A stretch of DNA of 64,000 bases from Nitrospirota bacterium. GTDB lineage: Bacteria; Nitrospirota; Nitrospiria; Nitrospirales; Nitrospiraceae. The DNA lies in the NCBI GenBank assembly GCA_040757595.1, contig JBFLWP010000005.1, positions 112,377-176,376 on the forward strand. Direction: 5' to 3'. The position numbers and the translations under genes were made by a program. Positions 44,967-53,521 of the stretch are shown here, piece after piece. How positions within the stretch are numbered: the stretch's first letter is position 1; each line of letters starts with the position of its first letter. The notes beneath the pieces were generated by a model. That model ran no database searches. It saw only the letters and a program-made list of their open reading frames with translations, and was not told where the DNA came from.

Positions 44967-46040
44967 TTTTTCTCCTTTACACGCCGCGACTTGCTGAGCC
45001 GCCTCGGATTCGGCCTGGCCTTCCTGCCGGCCCTTGCCGCCGCTCCCCGTTCGGTTCTGGGCAGCCTTTTGTTCGATCCGGAGGGTCCGCTCGTTCCGGC
45101 CAAGCCGGTCCCTCCCAACCCGTTCACGCGGGACGGCAAGGCCCTGGTCGCGCTGGTGCACGGGCGGGATCCGGCGACGATGCTGAAGGCCGGTCTCGAC
45201 CTGTTGGGCGGGCTCGATCGGCTGGATCTCCGGGGAAAGCGGGTGCTGATCAAGCCCAACCTCGTCAACGATCGGCCGCCGCCTACCACGACCAGTCCGC
45301 AAGTCGTGGCGGCGGTCGCCCGGGCGATCCGGGTGGCCGGAGCCTCGGACCTCGTCGTGGCGGACAGTTCCGGGATCATCCGGTTCCCGACGTCCGAGAA
45401 TCTCGTCGCGACCGGCATGAAGGCTGCGGCTGAAGGGGAGGGGGCGCGCGTCCTGGCGCTGGAGGACGAAGCCTGGGTGCGGGTCGAGCCGCCCCAGGCC
45501 GTCTCGCTGCCGCGGTATTACGTCTCCAAGCCGGCCTATGAAGCGGACGTCCTCGTCAACCTGCCGGTGGTGAAGACGCACCGGTTCGCCCACTATTCCT
45601 GCAGCCTCAAGAACCTGGTCGGGATCACCCACCCCCGCTACCGTCCCTCCGTGACGTTTCTGGCCGGGGACTGGCACGAGCGGATCGCCGAGCTGAACCT
45701 GGCCGTGCACCCGCAGCTCACCATCGCGGACGCGACGACGGTCATGATCGCGGGCGGGCCGACCAGCGGGACCCCGGCTCCGGCCGACCTGCTTCTCTTG
45801 AGCGGGGATCGCGTGGCGCTGGACGCGGTGGCCGTCGCGCTGGTCCGCTCCTTCGGAGCCTGGCCCAAGGTGGCGGAACGGGGAGTCTGGGAGCAGCGCC
45901 AGATCAAGAAGGCGATCGAATTGGGGTTGGGCGTCAGCGGGCCGGAACGGGTGGACCTGGTGACTCAGTCCGTCTCGGGATCAGACGAGAGGTTCGAGCG
46001 GCTGGTCGGGACGCTCCGCCGCGACCTCGGCGTAGGATGA
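44952..46040 (+). CDS. DUF362-domain protein with Tat-like signal
   Basis: A 362-residue exported protein. The N-terminus FTRRDLLSRLGFGLAFLPALA is close to a twin-arginine signal (RRDLL then a hydrophobic stretch). The mature part belongs to the DUF362 family: LIKPNLVNDRPP, SPQVVAAVARAIR, VVKTHRFAHYSCSLKNLVG and GGPTSGTPAPADLLLLSGD. DUF362 proteins often associate with Fe-S clusters, but only one Cys in the conserved part is seen here. The start residues MTNDG come from a repeat. Function unknown. Confidence 0.75.
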   Translation: MTNDGFFSFTRRDLLSRLGFGLAFLPALAAAPRSVLGSLLFDPEGPLVPAKPVPPNPFTRDGKALVALVHGRDPATMLKAGLDLLGGLDRLDLRGKRVLIKPNLVNDRPPPTTTSPQVVAAVARAIRVAGASDLVVADSSGIIRFPTSENLVATGMKAAAEGEGARVLALEDEAWVRVEPPQAVSLPRYYVSKPAYEADVLVNLPVVKTHRFAHYSCSLKNLVGITHPRYRPSVTFLAGDWHERIAELNLAVHPQLTIADATTVMIAGGPTSGTPAPADLLLLSGDRVALDAVAVALVRSFGAWPKVAERGVWEQRQIKKAIELGLGVSGPERVDLVTQSVSGSDERFERLVGTLRRDLGVG

Positions 46041-46054
46041 GGGGAGAAGGGAAG

Positions 46055-46164
46055 GTGGTCGGTGGTCTGGGGGCGGTGGACGGTGGTCAGTGGATCGTGG
46101 TCAGGTGGCGCGGTGACTGAAGCCCTGTCCTCGCTGATCGCCGACCACTGACCACCGTCCACGG
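46055..46164 (+). repeat. heptad repeat element, GTGGTCN variant
   Basis: Seven contiguous 7-mers (gtggtcg, gtggtct, gggggcg, gtggacg, gtggtca, gtggatc, gtggtca; 46055-46103) and a complementary arm (about 46138-46164). It lies between the DUF362 gene and the end of ompH. Confidence 0.7.
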
Positions 46165-46166
46165 CG

Positions 46167-46724
46167 TTACTTGTTCTGCTTGTCGAATTCCTTGATGACT
46201 TGGTCGGTGAGATCGATGGTGTCCTTGTTGTAGATGACGATGCGGAGCGTCTGCTCGCTGCCCTTGTCCACGATGAGGCTGAACCCGTTCTTTTCCGCAA
46301 CGGATTTAGTCGCAGCGGCAATTTTCTTCATGTACTCGTCGACCATTTCCTTCTGCTTGACCGCCAGCTCCTGGTTGAACTCCTGTGCGCGCTTCTGGTA
46401 GGCCTGGATCTTCGCGCGGAACTGCTCCTGCTTCTCCTTCTTCTGGGCCTCGCTCAAGGCGGCTTCCTGGTCCTTGAGCTGCTTTTCCAGGGACTTCAGA
46501 TCCTCTTCGTCGCTGGACAGCAGCTTTTGCCTGGTCCGCGCATAGTCCTTCAAGGCATCCAGCGCCCGCTTGCCGGCCTTGGACTTCTCCAAAACCTCCT
46601 GCGGATCAATGACCCCCATCTTGAACGTCTCGGCGGCGAGTCCGGGCGATGCCGCCAACAGGAGGGGCGCCATGAGGATCGCCGCGAGGGCCAGCAGGGC
46701 TGGGCCCGTTCCGTTCCGCACCAT
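46167..46724 (-). CDS. OmpH/Skp-family periplasmic chaperone
   Basis: A 185-residue exported protein: signal peptide LLALAAILMAPLLLAAS..LAA, then MGVIDPQEVLEKSKAGKRAL, a long charged coiled coil (about 60-150, KQLKDQEAALSEAQKKEKQE) and a C-terminal strand region (SLIVDKGSEQTLRIVIYN). This is the jellyfish-like Skp/OmpH layout: a holdase for unfolded outer-membrane proteins. ATG 46724 follows AAAGGAGAA. It lacks the usual bamA and lpxD neighbours. Confidence 0.88.
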   Translation of the reverse strand: MVRNGTGPALLALAAILMAPLLLAASPGLAAETFKMGVIDPQEVLEKSKAGKRALDALKDYARTRQKLLSSDEEDLKSLEKQLKDQEAALSEAQKKEKQEQFRAKIQAYQKRAQEFNQELAVKQKEMVDEYMKKIAAATKSVAEKNGFSLIVDKGSEQTLRIVIYNKDTIDLTDQVIKEFDKQNK

Positions 46725-46864
46725 ACGATCGTTCTCCTTTCTCGGTCGGCGTGAGGCCGTCATCTCGGTCGTGAAAGCTGGGCGAGAATAACCGTCGGGG
46801 CCGGCTCTGTCAAGGCCGTCGGCGGACCGTCCCGCAGCCCTACGCAAGGCGCGCCCACCGGGTC

Positions 46865-46881
46865 TTTACGGATTTTTTACG
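46865..46881 (+). promoter_or_regulatory. KdpE-like direct repeat upstream of the kdp remnant
   Basis: TTTACG-GATTT-TTTACG: two identical 6-mers with a 5-nt gap, similar in layout to the KdpE operator ahead of kdpFABC. It lies about 85 nt before the first small kdp gene. Confidence 0.4.
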
Positions 46882-46960
46882 TGCCTCCCGCCCTTTTTGA
46901 TGCCGTCCTGAGGAATGGGAGGATAAGGTCAAGCCGAGGAGTCCTTATGGCAGGCTCGTC

Positions 46961-47044
46961 ATGATGGATTTTGTGACCCTCTCCACAGGCCTCCTGTTCT
47001 TCGTCCTGTCGGCGCTTCTGCTTCGGCTCTGCGATCGGCTGTGA
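46961..47044 (+). CDS. 27-residue membrane peptide upstream of kdpF
   Basis: ATG 46961 begins MMDFVTLSTGLLFFVLSALL and ends RLCDRL. It is a single hydrophobic helix with a basic end. Small peptides of this kind are often found directly before kdpF, though none has a proven function that I know of. No gap problem: kdpF begins seven bases after its stop. Confidence 0.5.
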   Translation: MMDFVTLSTGLLFFVLSALLLRLCDRL

Positions 47045-47051
47045 GGCTGGC

Positions 47052-47140
47052 ATGAACCTGCTCTATCTCCTGTCCGGAATCGTGGCGCTGGCCTCCTCGT
47101 CTACCTGTTCGTGGCCCTCTTGCGGCCGAAGCGCTTCTGA
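47052..47140 (+). pseudogene. kdpF: kdpF, frameshifted
   Basis: The start reads [14 protein letters not shown] in one frame, and the end [19 protein letters not shown] in another. Adding a single base near 47092 (CTGGC-CTCCTC) restores one continuous KdpF of about 29 residues, the usual length. KdpF is the single-helix subunit that stabilises the KdpFABC potassium pump. The stop overlaps the kdpA ATG (TGATG), as in intact operons. Either a real mutation or a sequencing error. Confidence 0.75.
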
Positions 47141-47785
47141 TGACACTGAACGGGTTGTTCCAAGTCGGCTTGTACTTCCTCGTGCTGCTGGCTCTCGTCA
47201 GACCCCTGGGCTGGTACATGGCCAGGGTCTACGAGGGCCGGCCGATCTGGCTCAACTTCGTGCTCGGCCCGGTCGAGCGGCTCATCTACCGGGCCTGCGG
47301 CGTTCGCGAGAGGGAGGAGACGGACTGGAAGACCTACGCGTCGGCGATGCTGTTCTTCAACGCCGCGGTCAGCTTCACGTCCAACACGAACTGGCAGGCC
47401 TACGGCGGTGAGACTACCCTGAGCCATTTCACGCAGACGGCCGGCTTGACCGTCCAGAATTTCGTCTCGGCCGCGACGGGCATGGCCATCCTAGCCGCGC
47501 TCATCCGGGGATTGGCCAGGCGGAACGCCCAGACGATCGGCAACTTCTGGGTAGATTTTGGTGCGCGGCACCCTCTATATCCTGCTGCCCCTCTCGCTGC
47601 TCCTGGCGGTTGCGCTGGTCGGCGAAGGGGTCGTCCAAACTTTCGATGCCTCTCGGACCGTGTCCTTGCTCCAGCCTGTGTCCTATTCCAAGCCGGTCGC
47701 TGCGCCGGATGGGCAGCCGCTCCTGGATGAGCCGCGCTATCTGGTCACGGAGCTGGGCGTCGGGTACCGGCTGCGCACCGAGTGA
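47140..47785 (+). pseudogene. kdpA: kdpA 5' part, frameshifted and fused to the last codons of kdpE
   Basis: About 190 codons of KdpA (normally near 560-600): [46 protein letters not shown] (selectivity-filter region) and, after one extra T in the TTTT at 47556-47559, [17 protein letters not shown]. From 47729 the frame reads EPRYLVTELGVGYRLRTE-stop, which looks like the C-terminus of an OmpR-type response regulator and fits KdpE. So the rest of kdpA, kdpB, kdpC, kdpD and most of kdpE appear to be deleted. The potassium pump cannot be made from here. A misassembly could also produce this. Confidence 0.75.
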
Positions 47786-47809
47786 CTCGTCCCGCCCGTG
47801 CTCGTGCGC

Positions 47810-49093
47810 TCACGGGGAATCGAAGGTCCAGAGCAGTCCGAAGATCAGCAGATGCTGGCCCGGCGTCAGCATCGGCTGACCGTTGGAGAAGTTCCCGTTC
47901 TTGAAAAATCCGCCCTGCTTGCCCGTGGACTCGTCGTACCGATACTCCAGCCGGAGCAAGGTGTTCGTCCATTTATAGGGAATTTTATATTCCAGGGTGT
48001 TCGTGACGGCCTTGACGAGCTGCTGGTTCCCGGTCCACCGCCCGTTCCGGTCCCAGTAGAACTCCGGCCGCACGGCCACGCTCCACGGCCCGGCGATGTG
48101 CCAGCGGGTGAACAGGGCTCCAGCCGTCACGAAGGCCCGCGGGCTTCCCGGCTGGCCGGCGATGTTTTCCGTCCCGAAGTCGTAGGACAGGGCGACCGTG
48201 ACGTCATCGCCTTTCCATTCGGCGATGTAGTTGGAGTACAGCCGCCAAAACTCCATCGACGTGTTGGCCTGGGCGGGGCCGTAGTAGATGGTTTCCGTCA
48301 CCGTGATCCGCGACGTCGGCTTCCACTGCACTTGCCCTCCATAACTGGGCTGGTCGTTGGGATGGGCCAGGTGGGAATAGGAGTTGATCACGTAGAGGGC
48401 TACGGCGATGTCGTCGCCCACCGGATAACGGGCGTTGACCCCGAACATCTTGTAGGGGGTGTTGTCGGCCATCCAGGAGCGGGTGTAGTTGAAGTTGTCC
48501 TTGGCGTACAGCGACTCGTAGCCGATCAGGCTGTTGAAGAGGCCGGCGGTGACGGTCAGGTTCTTGCCCCCCGCCGGCGCCAGGTACGAGACGTTCGCGT
48601 TCGAGAAGTGACGGAGCGTATCGTAGCCGCCCACCTTCGGCTCTCCCCGGAGGAACGCGAAGTCGATCGTGTCATAGCCGTCCTGGAGGCCAAACTCCAT
48701 TCCCCAGCGGGAGTCGGGCGTGGCGTCCTTCCGTACGTAGGCCAGGGCCATGTTGGGGGCCAGCTCGTTCGTCCGGTTGGCGGTGCTCCTGCTGCGGAAC
48801 AGGTGATTGTTCGGGAAATTGAAGTTCAGATCGTAGCTCAGGTCCACGTAGGCGCCGTAATGCCAGAGCGAGGTCTCGTCACTCGCGCTCTTGGAGCCTT
48901 CCGCCGGAGGCTCGCCCGGGGCTCCGCCTGGCTCCTGTGCAGCCGCGGCGGCCGCCGTCCATGCGAGCAGGGACAGGATCCGGCAGGCGCAAAACAAGGA
49001 CCTGGTGAGAATCGCGCGTCCGTGCCCGTGTGCCTTTCCGGGCGGGCACTCCGTTTCAGACGGGACGCGGCTGGTCAGCCTGCTTTCCGACAC
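47810..49093 (-). CDS. outer-membrane beta-barrel porin (OmpL-like, bbp2 family)
   Basis: About 427 residues: a signal-like hydrophobic stretch (RILSLLAWTAAAAAAQ) after a long basic n-region, then strands typical of the beta-barrel porin-2 family: YVDLSYDLNFNFP, GLQDGYDTIDFAFLRG, TVTAGLFNSLIGYES, RSWMADNTPYKMFGVNARY and LRLEYRYDES. It ends LLWTFDSP. It should form a diffusion channel. GTG 49093 follows AAAGGAG at a good distance. It lies back-to-back with the kdp scar, so a former role in potassium uptake is possible but speculative. Confidence 0.78.
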   Translation of the reverse strand: MSESRLTSRVPSETECPPGKAHGHGRAILTRSLFCACRILSLLAWTAAAAAAQEPGGAPGEPPAEGSKSASDETSLWHYGAYVDLSYDLNFNFPNNHLFRSRSTANRTNELAPNMALAYVRKDATPDSRWGMEFGLQDGYDTIDFAFLRGEPKVGGYDTLRHFSNANVSYLAPAGGKNLTVTAGLFNSLIGYESLYAKDNFNYTRSWMADNTPYKMFGVNARYPVGDDIAVALYVINSYSHLAHPNDQPSYGGQVQWKPTSRITVTETIYYGPAQANTSMEFWRLYSNYIAEWKGDDVTVALSYDFGTENIAGQPGSPRAFVTAGALFTRWHIAGPWSVAVRPEFYWDRNGRWTGNQQLVKAVTNTLEYKIPYKWTNTLLRLEYRYDESTGKQGGFFKNGNFSNGQPMLTPGQHLLIFGLLWTFDSP

Positions 49094-49254
49094 CGATGAC
49101 TCCTTTCTCCGGCAGTCCGATCCAGGTTGGGTCCGGGGTCCTGATCGGTGGAGGAATTCCCGGATCGTTCCCATGACCCCACGAGCCATTCCATGACGGC
49201 CATCCAGAACAGGCCCACGATGACAAGCGGCGCACCCCAGATGAGCAACGCCAT
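49075..49254 (-). CDS. small membrane protein, doubtful
   Basis: A 59-residue frame: MALLIWGAPLVIVGLFWMAV forms one helix, then a hydrophilic tail with no features. It overlaps the porin start by 19 bases. The hydrophobic start is suggestive, but the tail looks like translated leader. Could be a real small gene ending earlier by frameshift, or noise. Confidence 0.3.
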   Translation of the reverse strand: MALLIWGAPLVIVGLFWMAVMEWLVGSWERSGNSSTDQDPGPNLDRTAGERSHRCRKAG

Positions 49255-49353
49255 TGCAGCGCTCCGTTCAGCACGTCGTGAAATCGGCTCGCCCACTGTC
49301 CCGGTCTCTTCTTCGGTTGATCCAGCGTGGACTCTACACAAACGGACGTGAAA

Positions 49354-49396
49354 GGGGTGTAAAAAGAGAACGGCGCGACATCAAGAAGTCGTAAAA
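49354..49396 (-). promoter_or_regulatory. KdpE-like half sites upstream of the porin
   Basis: On the minus strand CTCTTTTTACACCCC (49368-49354) and CGCTTTTACGACTTC lie upstream of the porin and small ORF. The TTTTTACACCCC segment resembles the KdpE operator, but the spacing is not that of a standard pair. Confidence 0.25.
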
Positions 49397-49474
49397 GCGA
49401 TCAGGGCTGGAAAGCTGCGCGATTTATCCCAGGAATTGGTCTGGGGGTTCCAGCCTGTCGTCCTGCGAAGCGGT

Positions 49475-49504
49475 TTGATTCCTGTCCGGCAAGTTGGGTA
49501 GGCT
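49475..49504 (+). promoter_or_regulatory. promoter of the zinc-ribbon gene
   Basis: TTGATT (49475-49480), 18 nt, TAGGCT (49499-49504), ahead of GTG 49523. Confidence 0.45.
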
Positions 49505-49522
49505 AGACGCAGGGTCGCAATC

Positions 49523-49936
49523 GTGGCAAATCAATCGCGTCCAGCTCGCCTGTTCGGCCATCGAGAGTTCGTCCAAGCGCTTCAGCGGGAACCCCTCGCT
49601 TGTCCCGCTCCAAACTGCTCCGGGCCGGTGGACGTGACCGACCTCTCCCGGCACGATGATCGGGTGAAGGTCTTCGGCCTGCACTGTCCCCGCTGCCGTT
49701 GGGAAGGCCGGCTGACCGGGCGCGAGGCCCTGACCCCTCCCTGGGACGAGGCGGCGCTCCTGGTCATGGCCGACGAGCACCTCATGCACCAGCAGCCGAG
49801 CTGTCCCCACGACGGGACGCCGGTGGTCTTCACCTCCTTGCCCAATCCCCGCCGCCAGGCCCGCTACCGGCTCTCGTGCTACTACTGCGGGCGGCAGGCG
49901 GAGATGGACTGGCCGCCTCCCGAGTCGAGACGATAG
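49523..49936 (+). CDS. hypothetical cysteine-rich zinc-binding protein
   Basis: A 137-residue soluble protein that I do not recognise. Cysteines are grouped as CPAPNC, CPRC, a single CPH and CYYC, enough for two zinc sites. FTSLPNPRRQARYRLSCYYC resembles a zinc-ribbon second half. It starts at GTG after a short leader. It converges with the diguanylate cyclase gene. Function unknown. Confidence 0.6.
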   Translation: MANQSRPARLFGHREFVQALQREPLACPAPNCSGPVDVTDLSRHDDRVKVFGLHCPRCRWEGRLTGREALTPPWDEAALLVMADEHLMHQQPSCPHDGTPVVFTSLPNPRRQARYRLSCYYCGRQAEMDWPPPESRR

Positions 49937-49961
49937 CCCACGGCCACAGTGGTGTGAAAGC

Positions 49962-51056
49962 CTAGAACCGTTCGAAGGCGTCCCCGGCCGCCTGCGGCTG
50001 CTCCTCCGGGGCGGGGGGGGCCTCCAGCGGGTGATAGCAGACGCGATTCCGCCCGGCCCGCTTGGCCTGGTAGAGGGCGAGGTCGGCCGCCTTCAGCATC
50101 TGGGAGGGGGTGGGAGGCAGGTTGCTGCCGGGGTTGTAGGTGGTCACGCCGATGCTGGTGGTGAGCCGGAACGACACGTCGCTGTAGCCGAACTGAAACC
50201 GCGCCACGGCTTCGCGCAGGCGCTCGCCCGCCGCGATCGCACCGTCCTTTTCCACCCGCGGCAGGATCCACACGTACTCGTCCCCGCCCAAACGGCCAGC
50301 CAGGTCGTATCCGCGGGATTGCACCGCGAGGATCGAGGAGTAGTCCTTGAGCACCAGGTCGCCGACGTCATGGCCGTAGGTGTCGTTGATCTCCTTGAAG
50401 TGATCGACATCCAGCACGGCGCAGGACAGGGGGGACTCGAACCGTCTGGCTTCCTCCAGCGAGCGGCCCAGGGTTTCCATCAGGTGGCGGCGGTTCGGCA
50501 TGCCGGTCAGCTCGTCGTGCATGGCCTGGTGGACCAACTGCTCTTTGTGCGACTTTTCCCGCTGCGCCAGCTCCGCGAGCGCTCCGTAGAAGAGCGTCAT
50601 GATCAGGAGGAACGGCAGGCGCAGCAACAACGTCCCGATCGGAATCGTCTCCTGGTCGGTGGCGATCATGAACGCGCCGTAGCCCAGATAGGCGACACAG
50701 GTCACGGCGGCCAGGACCAGCGCGCGTTTCAGGTTGCCGGCAGCGCCGGCGATCATGATGATGCCGAAATAGACCACGAACAGATCGCTTCTGCTCGTGC
50801 CGGTCCAGTAGAGCGTGGAGGGAACGAGCAGGGTATCCACGACCACGAGCGTGGTCGCGATCGCGTTCGTGCTCATGAGCCTGGGGAGACCGTAGAGGAG
50901 GAGCAGGTTGCCGGTCAGGACGGCCAGGACGAAGAGGGCGGCGTTCCCGTTCTCCAGTGAGTCTTGGTGGGTGACGACGTGGGCGCAGAGCACGACCACG
51001 ACCAGCCACTGCATGATCGGGATCGGCCGGATGAACCTCTCGAGGGAGTCGGTCAT
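49962..51056 (-). CDS. membrane diguanylate cyclase (GGDEF)
   Basis: A 364-residue protein: about six N-terminal helices (residues 12-185, an MASE-like sensory module) and a GGDEF domain (about 190-345). The active-site loop reads RLGGDEYVW, with Tyr in place of the final Phe. The metal/substrate residues in DVDHFKEINDTYGHD are kept, and an inhibitory RxxD site (RGYD) lies five residues upstream of the loop. It should make c-di-GMP with product inhibition. ATG 51056 starts the first helix properly. Divergent from the SGNH hydrolase gene. Confidence 0.88.
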   Translation of the reverse strand: MTDSLERFIRPIPIMQWLVVVVLCAHVVTHQDSLENGNAALFVLAVLTGNLLLLYGLPRLMSTNAIATTLVVVDTLLVPSTLYWTGTSRSDLFVVYFGIIMIAGAAGNLKRALVLAAVTCVAYLGYGAFMIATDQETIPIGTLLLRLPFLLIMTLFYGALAELAQREKSHKEQLVHQAMHDELTGMPNRRHLMETLGRSLEEARRFESPLSCAVLDVDHFKEINDTYGHDVGDLVLKDYSSILAVQSRGYDLAGRLGGDEYVWILPRVEKDGAIAAGERLREAVARFQFGYSDVSFRLTTSIGVTTYNPGSNLPPTPSQMLKAADLALYQAKRAGRNRVCYHPLEAPPAPEEQPQAAGDAFERF

Positions 51057-51109
51057 GCGGAGCGCTCTGCCAGGAGAAGCGGGTCTCATTCTCCGCCCAA
51101 CGGCGCGGT

Positions 51110-51138
51110 TTGTCAATGAGGAGCGGGGAGGATACAAT
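51110..51138 (+). promoter_or_regulatory. promoter of the SGNH hydrolase gene
   Basis: TTGTCA (51110-51115), 17 nt, TACAAT (51133-51138). The ATG is at 51148, so the leader would be at most a few bases. Confidence 0.65.
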
Positions 51139-51147
51139 TCCCGTTCA

Positions 51148-51828
51148 ATGCGCGCGCAGGATAGGCTCCCGCTCATCCTCTGTTTCGGGGACAGCTTGAC
51201 GGCCGGGTATCAGTCGCCCACGCCGGAACGGCCGGAGATGCGCGAGACTCCCTATGGGATATTCCTGCAAGAGCGGCTGGGGAATCGGGCGCGGGTGGCG
51301 GTCAGCGGGGTCTGCGGGGAGCTGACCGGGGAAATGGTCATGCGGTTCCGGCGGGATGTCCTCGCCCATGCTCCGGCCTCCGTCGTGATCCTGGGCGGGA
51401 CGAACGACCTGGGCTGGAACGCGGGTCCGGCGGACATCATGCGGAACCTCCTGAACATGTACGAACTGGCCCTCGGCGCGGAGATCAGGCCGGTCGCGGT
51501 GACGGTGCCCTCCATCAGAGCCCCCTGGCCCGACGGCGACTGGTCCGTGCCCGCTGGGCCCGACCAGGACAGCGGGGGACGGCGGTGGCTGCAGGATCAC
51601 ATCCAACGGCGCCTGGCCCTGAACCGGCTCATCGGGGACTATTGCAAAGCCCGGGGGGTGGCCTGTCTCGACCTCTTTGCCGCCACGGTCGAGCCGGACA
51701 CGCTGGCCCTCGCCGCGCCCTATTCCAACGACGGGCTTCATCTCACGACCGACGGGTACCGGCTCCTGGCCACGCTGCTCTACGAGCGGGTCTTTGCCGA
51801 GCAAATTGGGCTCGTGGCACGGGGCTAG
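51148..51828 (+). CDS. SGNH/GDSL hydrolase
   Basis: A 226-residue lipase/esterase-type hydrolase. Block I CFGDSLTAGY holds the catalytic Ser, block III GGTNDLGWN contributes the oxyanion hole, and block V SNDGLHLTTDGY carries the Asp and His. No signal peptide is seen, so it is probably cytosolic, unlike TesA. It may act on acyl, acetyl or carbohydrate esters; the substrate cannot be told. Its stop codon TAG lies within a GC-rich heptad array (51818-51845). Confidence 0.85.
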   Translation: MRAQDRLPLILCFGDSLTAGYQSPTPERPEMRETPYGIFLQERLGNRARVAVSGVCGELTGEMVMRFRRDVLAHAPASVVILGGTNDLGWNAGPADIMRNLLNMYELALGAEIRPVAVTVPSIRAPWPDGDWSVPAGPDQDSGGRRWLQDHIQRRLALNRLIGDYCKARGVACLDLFAATVEPDTLALAAPYSNDGLHLTTDGYRLLATLLYERVFAEQIGLVARG

Positions 51829-51845
51829 GGGCGCGGGGCCAGGGG
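51818..51845 (+). repeat. GC-rich heptad array (4 units)
   Basis: cacgggg, ctagggg, cgcgggg, ccagggg in register. The ctag unit provides the stop of the SGNH hydrolase. A loose complementary segment occurs near 51945-51958. Confidence 0.55.
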
Positions 51846-51960
51846 GGGGATGACACGGGGACTGGGGGATTCTGGAGACGCGGGGGCACGGAGATCGCTG
51901 CGTCGCTTCTTCCCCACGTCTCCGCATCGGTTCCCTCAAGCTCTGTGCCTCGCACCTGAA

Positions 51961-53505
51961 TCAGAGCGTCCGCCAGCTCCGTCCGTCGCTCTGGATGAGC
52001 CGGTCCGCTTCGACCGGGCCCCAACTGCCGGCCTGATATTCAGGCAGCCATCTGACCCGCTGCGCTCCCCAGGCTTCCAGGATCCCGTCGATCCAGGCCC
52101 ACGACGTCTCCACGGCGTCCCGCCGCATGAACCGCGAGGCGTCGCCGGCCATCACGTCCAGTAGGAGCCGTTCGTAGGCCTCGGGGGAGGGCGTCCCGAA
52201 GACCTCGCTGTATTTGAAGCTCATTTCGACCGGGTGCGTCTCCGCGCGGGTGCCCGGCACGCGGGACATGATGCGCAGGGAGAGCCCCTCTTCCGGCTGG
52301 ATCCGCAAGGCGAGCAGGTTCGGGGCTTGCGGCTTGTCCGGATCGACGTTGAAGAGGATCTGGGGAATGTCTTTGAACTGGACCGCCACTTCGCTGGCGC
52401 GCTTGGGCAGGGCTTTCCCGGTCCGCAGATAGAACGGGACGCCGGCCCAGCGCCAGTTCTCGACGAAGCATTTCAGGGCCACGTATGTCTCCGTCGTCGA
52501 GTCGGGGTTCACGCCCGCCTCCCGCCGATAGCCGGGCACGTCCGCGCCGTGGACTTTTCCGCTGCTGTACTGGGCCCGGACGACGAACCGCTCGGCGTCC
52601 TTCCCCGTGATGGGACGCAGGCAGCGGAGCACCTCGATCTTGGCGTTCCGGACCACGTCGGGGTCAAGGGAATAGGGGGGCTCCATGGCGACCAGGCAGA
52701 GAAGCTGAAGCAGGTGATTCTGCACCATGTCGCGCAGGGCGCCCGATTCCTCGTAGTAGGTGGCCCGGCTGCCCACCCCCTCGGCCTCGCTGACCGTGAT
52801 CTGCACGTGGTCAATGTACTTGTGGTTCCAGATGGGCTCGAAGATGCTGTTGGCGAAGCGCAGCACCATGAGGTTCTGCACCGTCTCTTTCCCGAGATAG
52901 TGGTCGATCCGGAAGGTCTGGGACTCGGCGAAGACGCTGCCGATGGTGGCGTTGATCTGTCTGGCGGATTCCAGATCGCGACCGATCGGCTTCTCGACGA
53001 TGACCCGACTGTAGGGGTTGGTTCCGTCCGGGGGATGAACCAGCCCCGCGCGCTGGAGTCCCTCGCAGACCGGCGTGATCGAGGTGGGCGGAATGGCCAG
53101 GTAATAAATCCGGTGCCCCGGAAGCTTCAACTCGGTCTCGACGCGTTCGGCCGCTTGACGCATGTCCGAATAGGAGCCGGAATCGTCGATGTCCGCGGAG
53201 CGGTAGAAGAGGTGCCGTTCGAACTCGGCCCACTTGGGCTCGAGCAGGGCCTGGCGGGAGAAGGTGAGCACGCCTTCGCGCGCGATCGCGCGGAAGTCCT
53301 GATCGGTGAGGGATTTGCGGCCGAGGCCCAGGACGGCGAAGTTGCTCGGGAGCAGGCCGTCCAGGAGCAGGTTGTACAGCGCCGGAAGCAGGCGTCGGCG
53401 GGCGAGATCGCCGGAGCCTCCGAAAATCACGATCGTGCACGGCTCGACCGGCACGCCCCGTCCGACCTCGAGTCCTACTGCAGGCCCTCTGCCTGGTTGT
53501 TCCAT
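51961..53505 (-). CDS. zwf: glucose-6-phosphate 1-dehydrogenase
   Basis: A 514-residue enzyme that oxidises glucose-6-phosphate to the lactone with NADP or NAD. IVIFGGSGDLARRRLLPALY is the nucleotide site, RIDHYLGKE carries the catalytic His/Lys region and EKPIGRDL is also conserved. ATG 53505 follows GGGGGAG. It lies 16 nt downstream of gnd on the same strand, so the two oxidative pentose-phosphate dehydrogenases are one operon, gnd first. The lactonase gene (pgl) is not adjacent. Confidence 0.95.
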   Translation of the reverse strand: MEQPGRGPAVGLEVGRGVPVEPCTIVIFGGSGDLARRRLLPALYNLLLDGLLPSNFAVLGLGRKSLTDQDFRAIAREGVLTFSRQALLEPKWAEFERHLFYRSADIDDSGSYSDMRQAAERVETELKLPGHRIYYLAIPPTSITPVCEGLQRAGLVHPPDGTNPYSRVIVEKPIGRDLESARQINATIGSVFAESQTFRIDHYLGKETVQNLMVLRFANSIFEPIWNHKYIDHVQITVSEAEGVGSRATYYEESGALRDMVQNHLLQLLCLVAMEPPYSLDPDVVRNAKIEVLRCLRPITGKDAERFVVRAQYSSGKVHGADVPGYRREAGVNPDSTTETYVALKCFVENWRWAGVPFYLRTGKALPKRASEVAVQFKDIPQILFNVDPDKPQAPNLLALRIQPEEGLSLRIMSRVPGTRAETHPVEMSFKYSEVFGTPSPEAYERLLLDVMAGDASRFMRRDAVETSWAWIDGILEAWGAQRVRWLPEYQAGSWGPVEADRLIQSDGRSWRTL

Positions 53506-53521
53506 CACGACTCCCCCGGAC

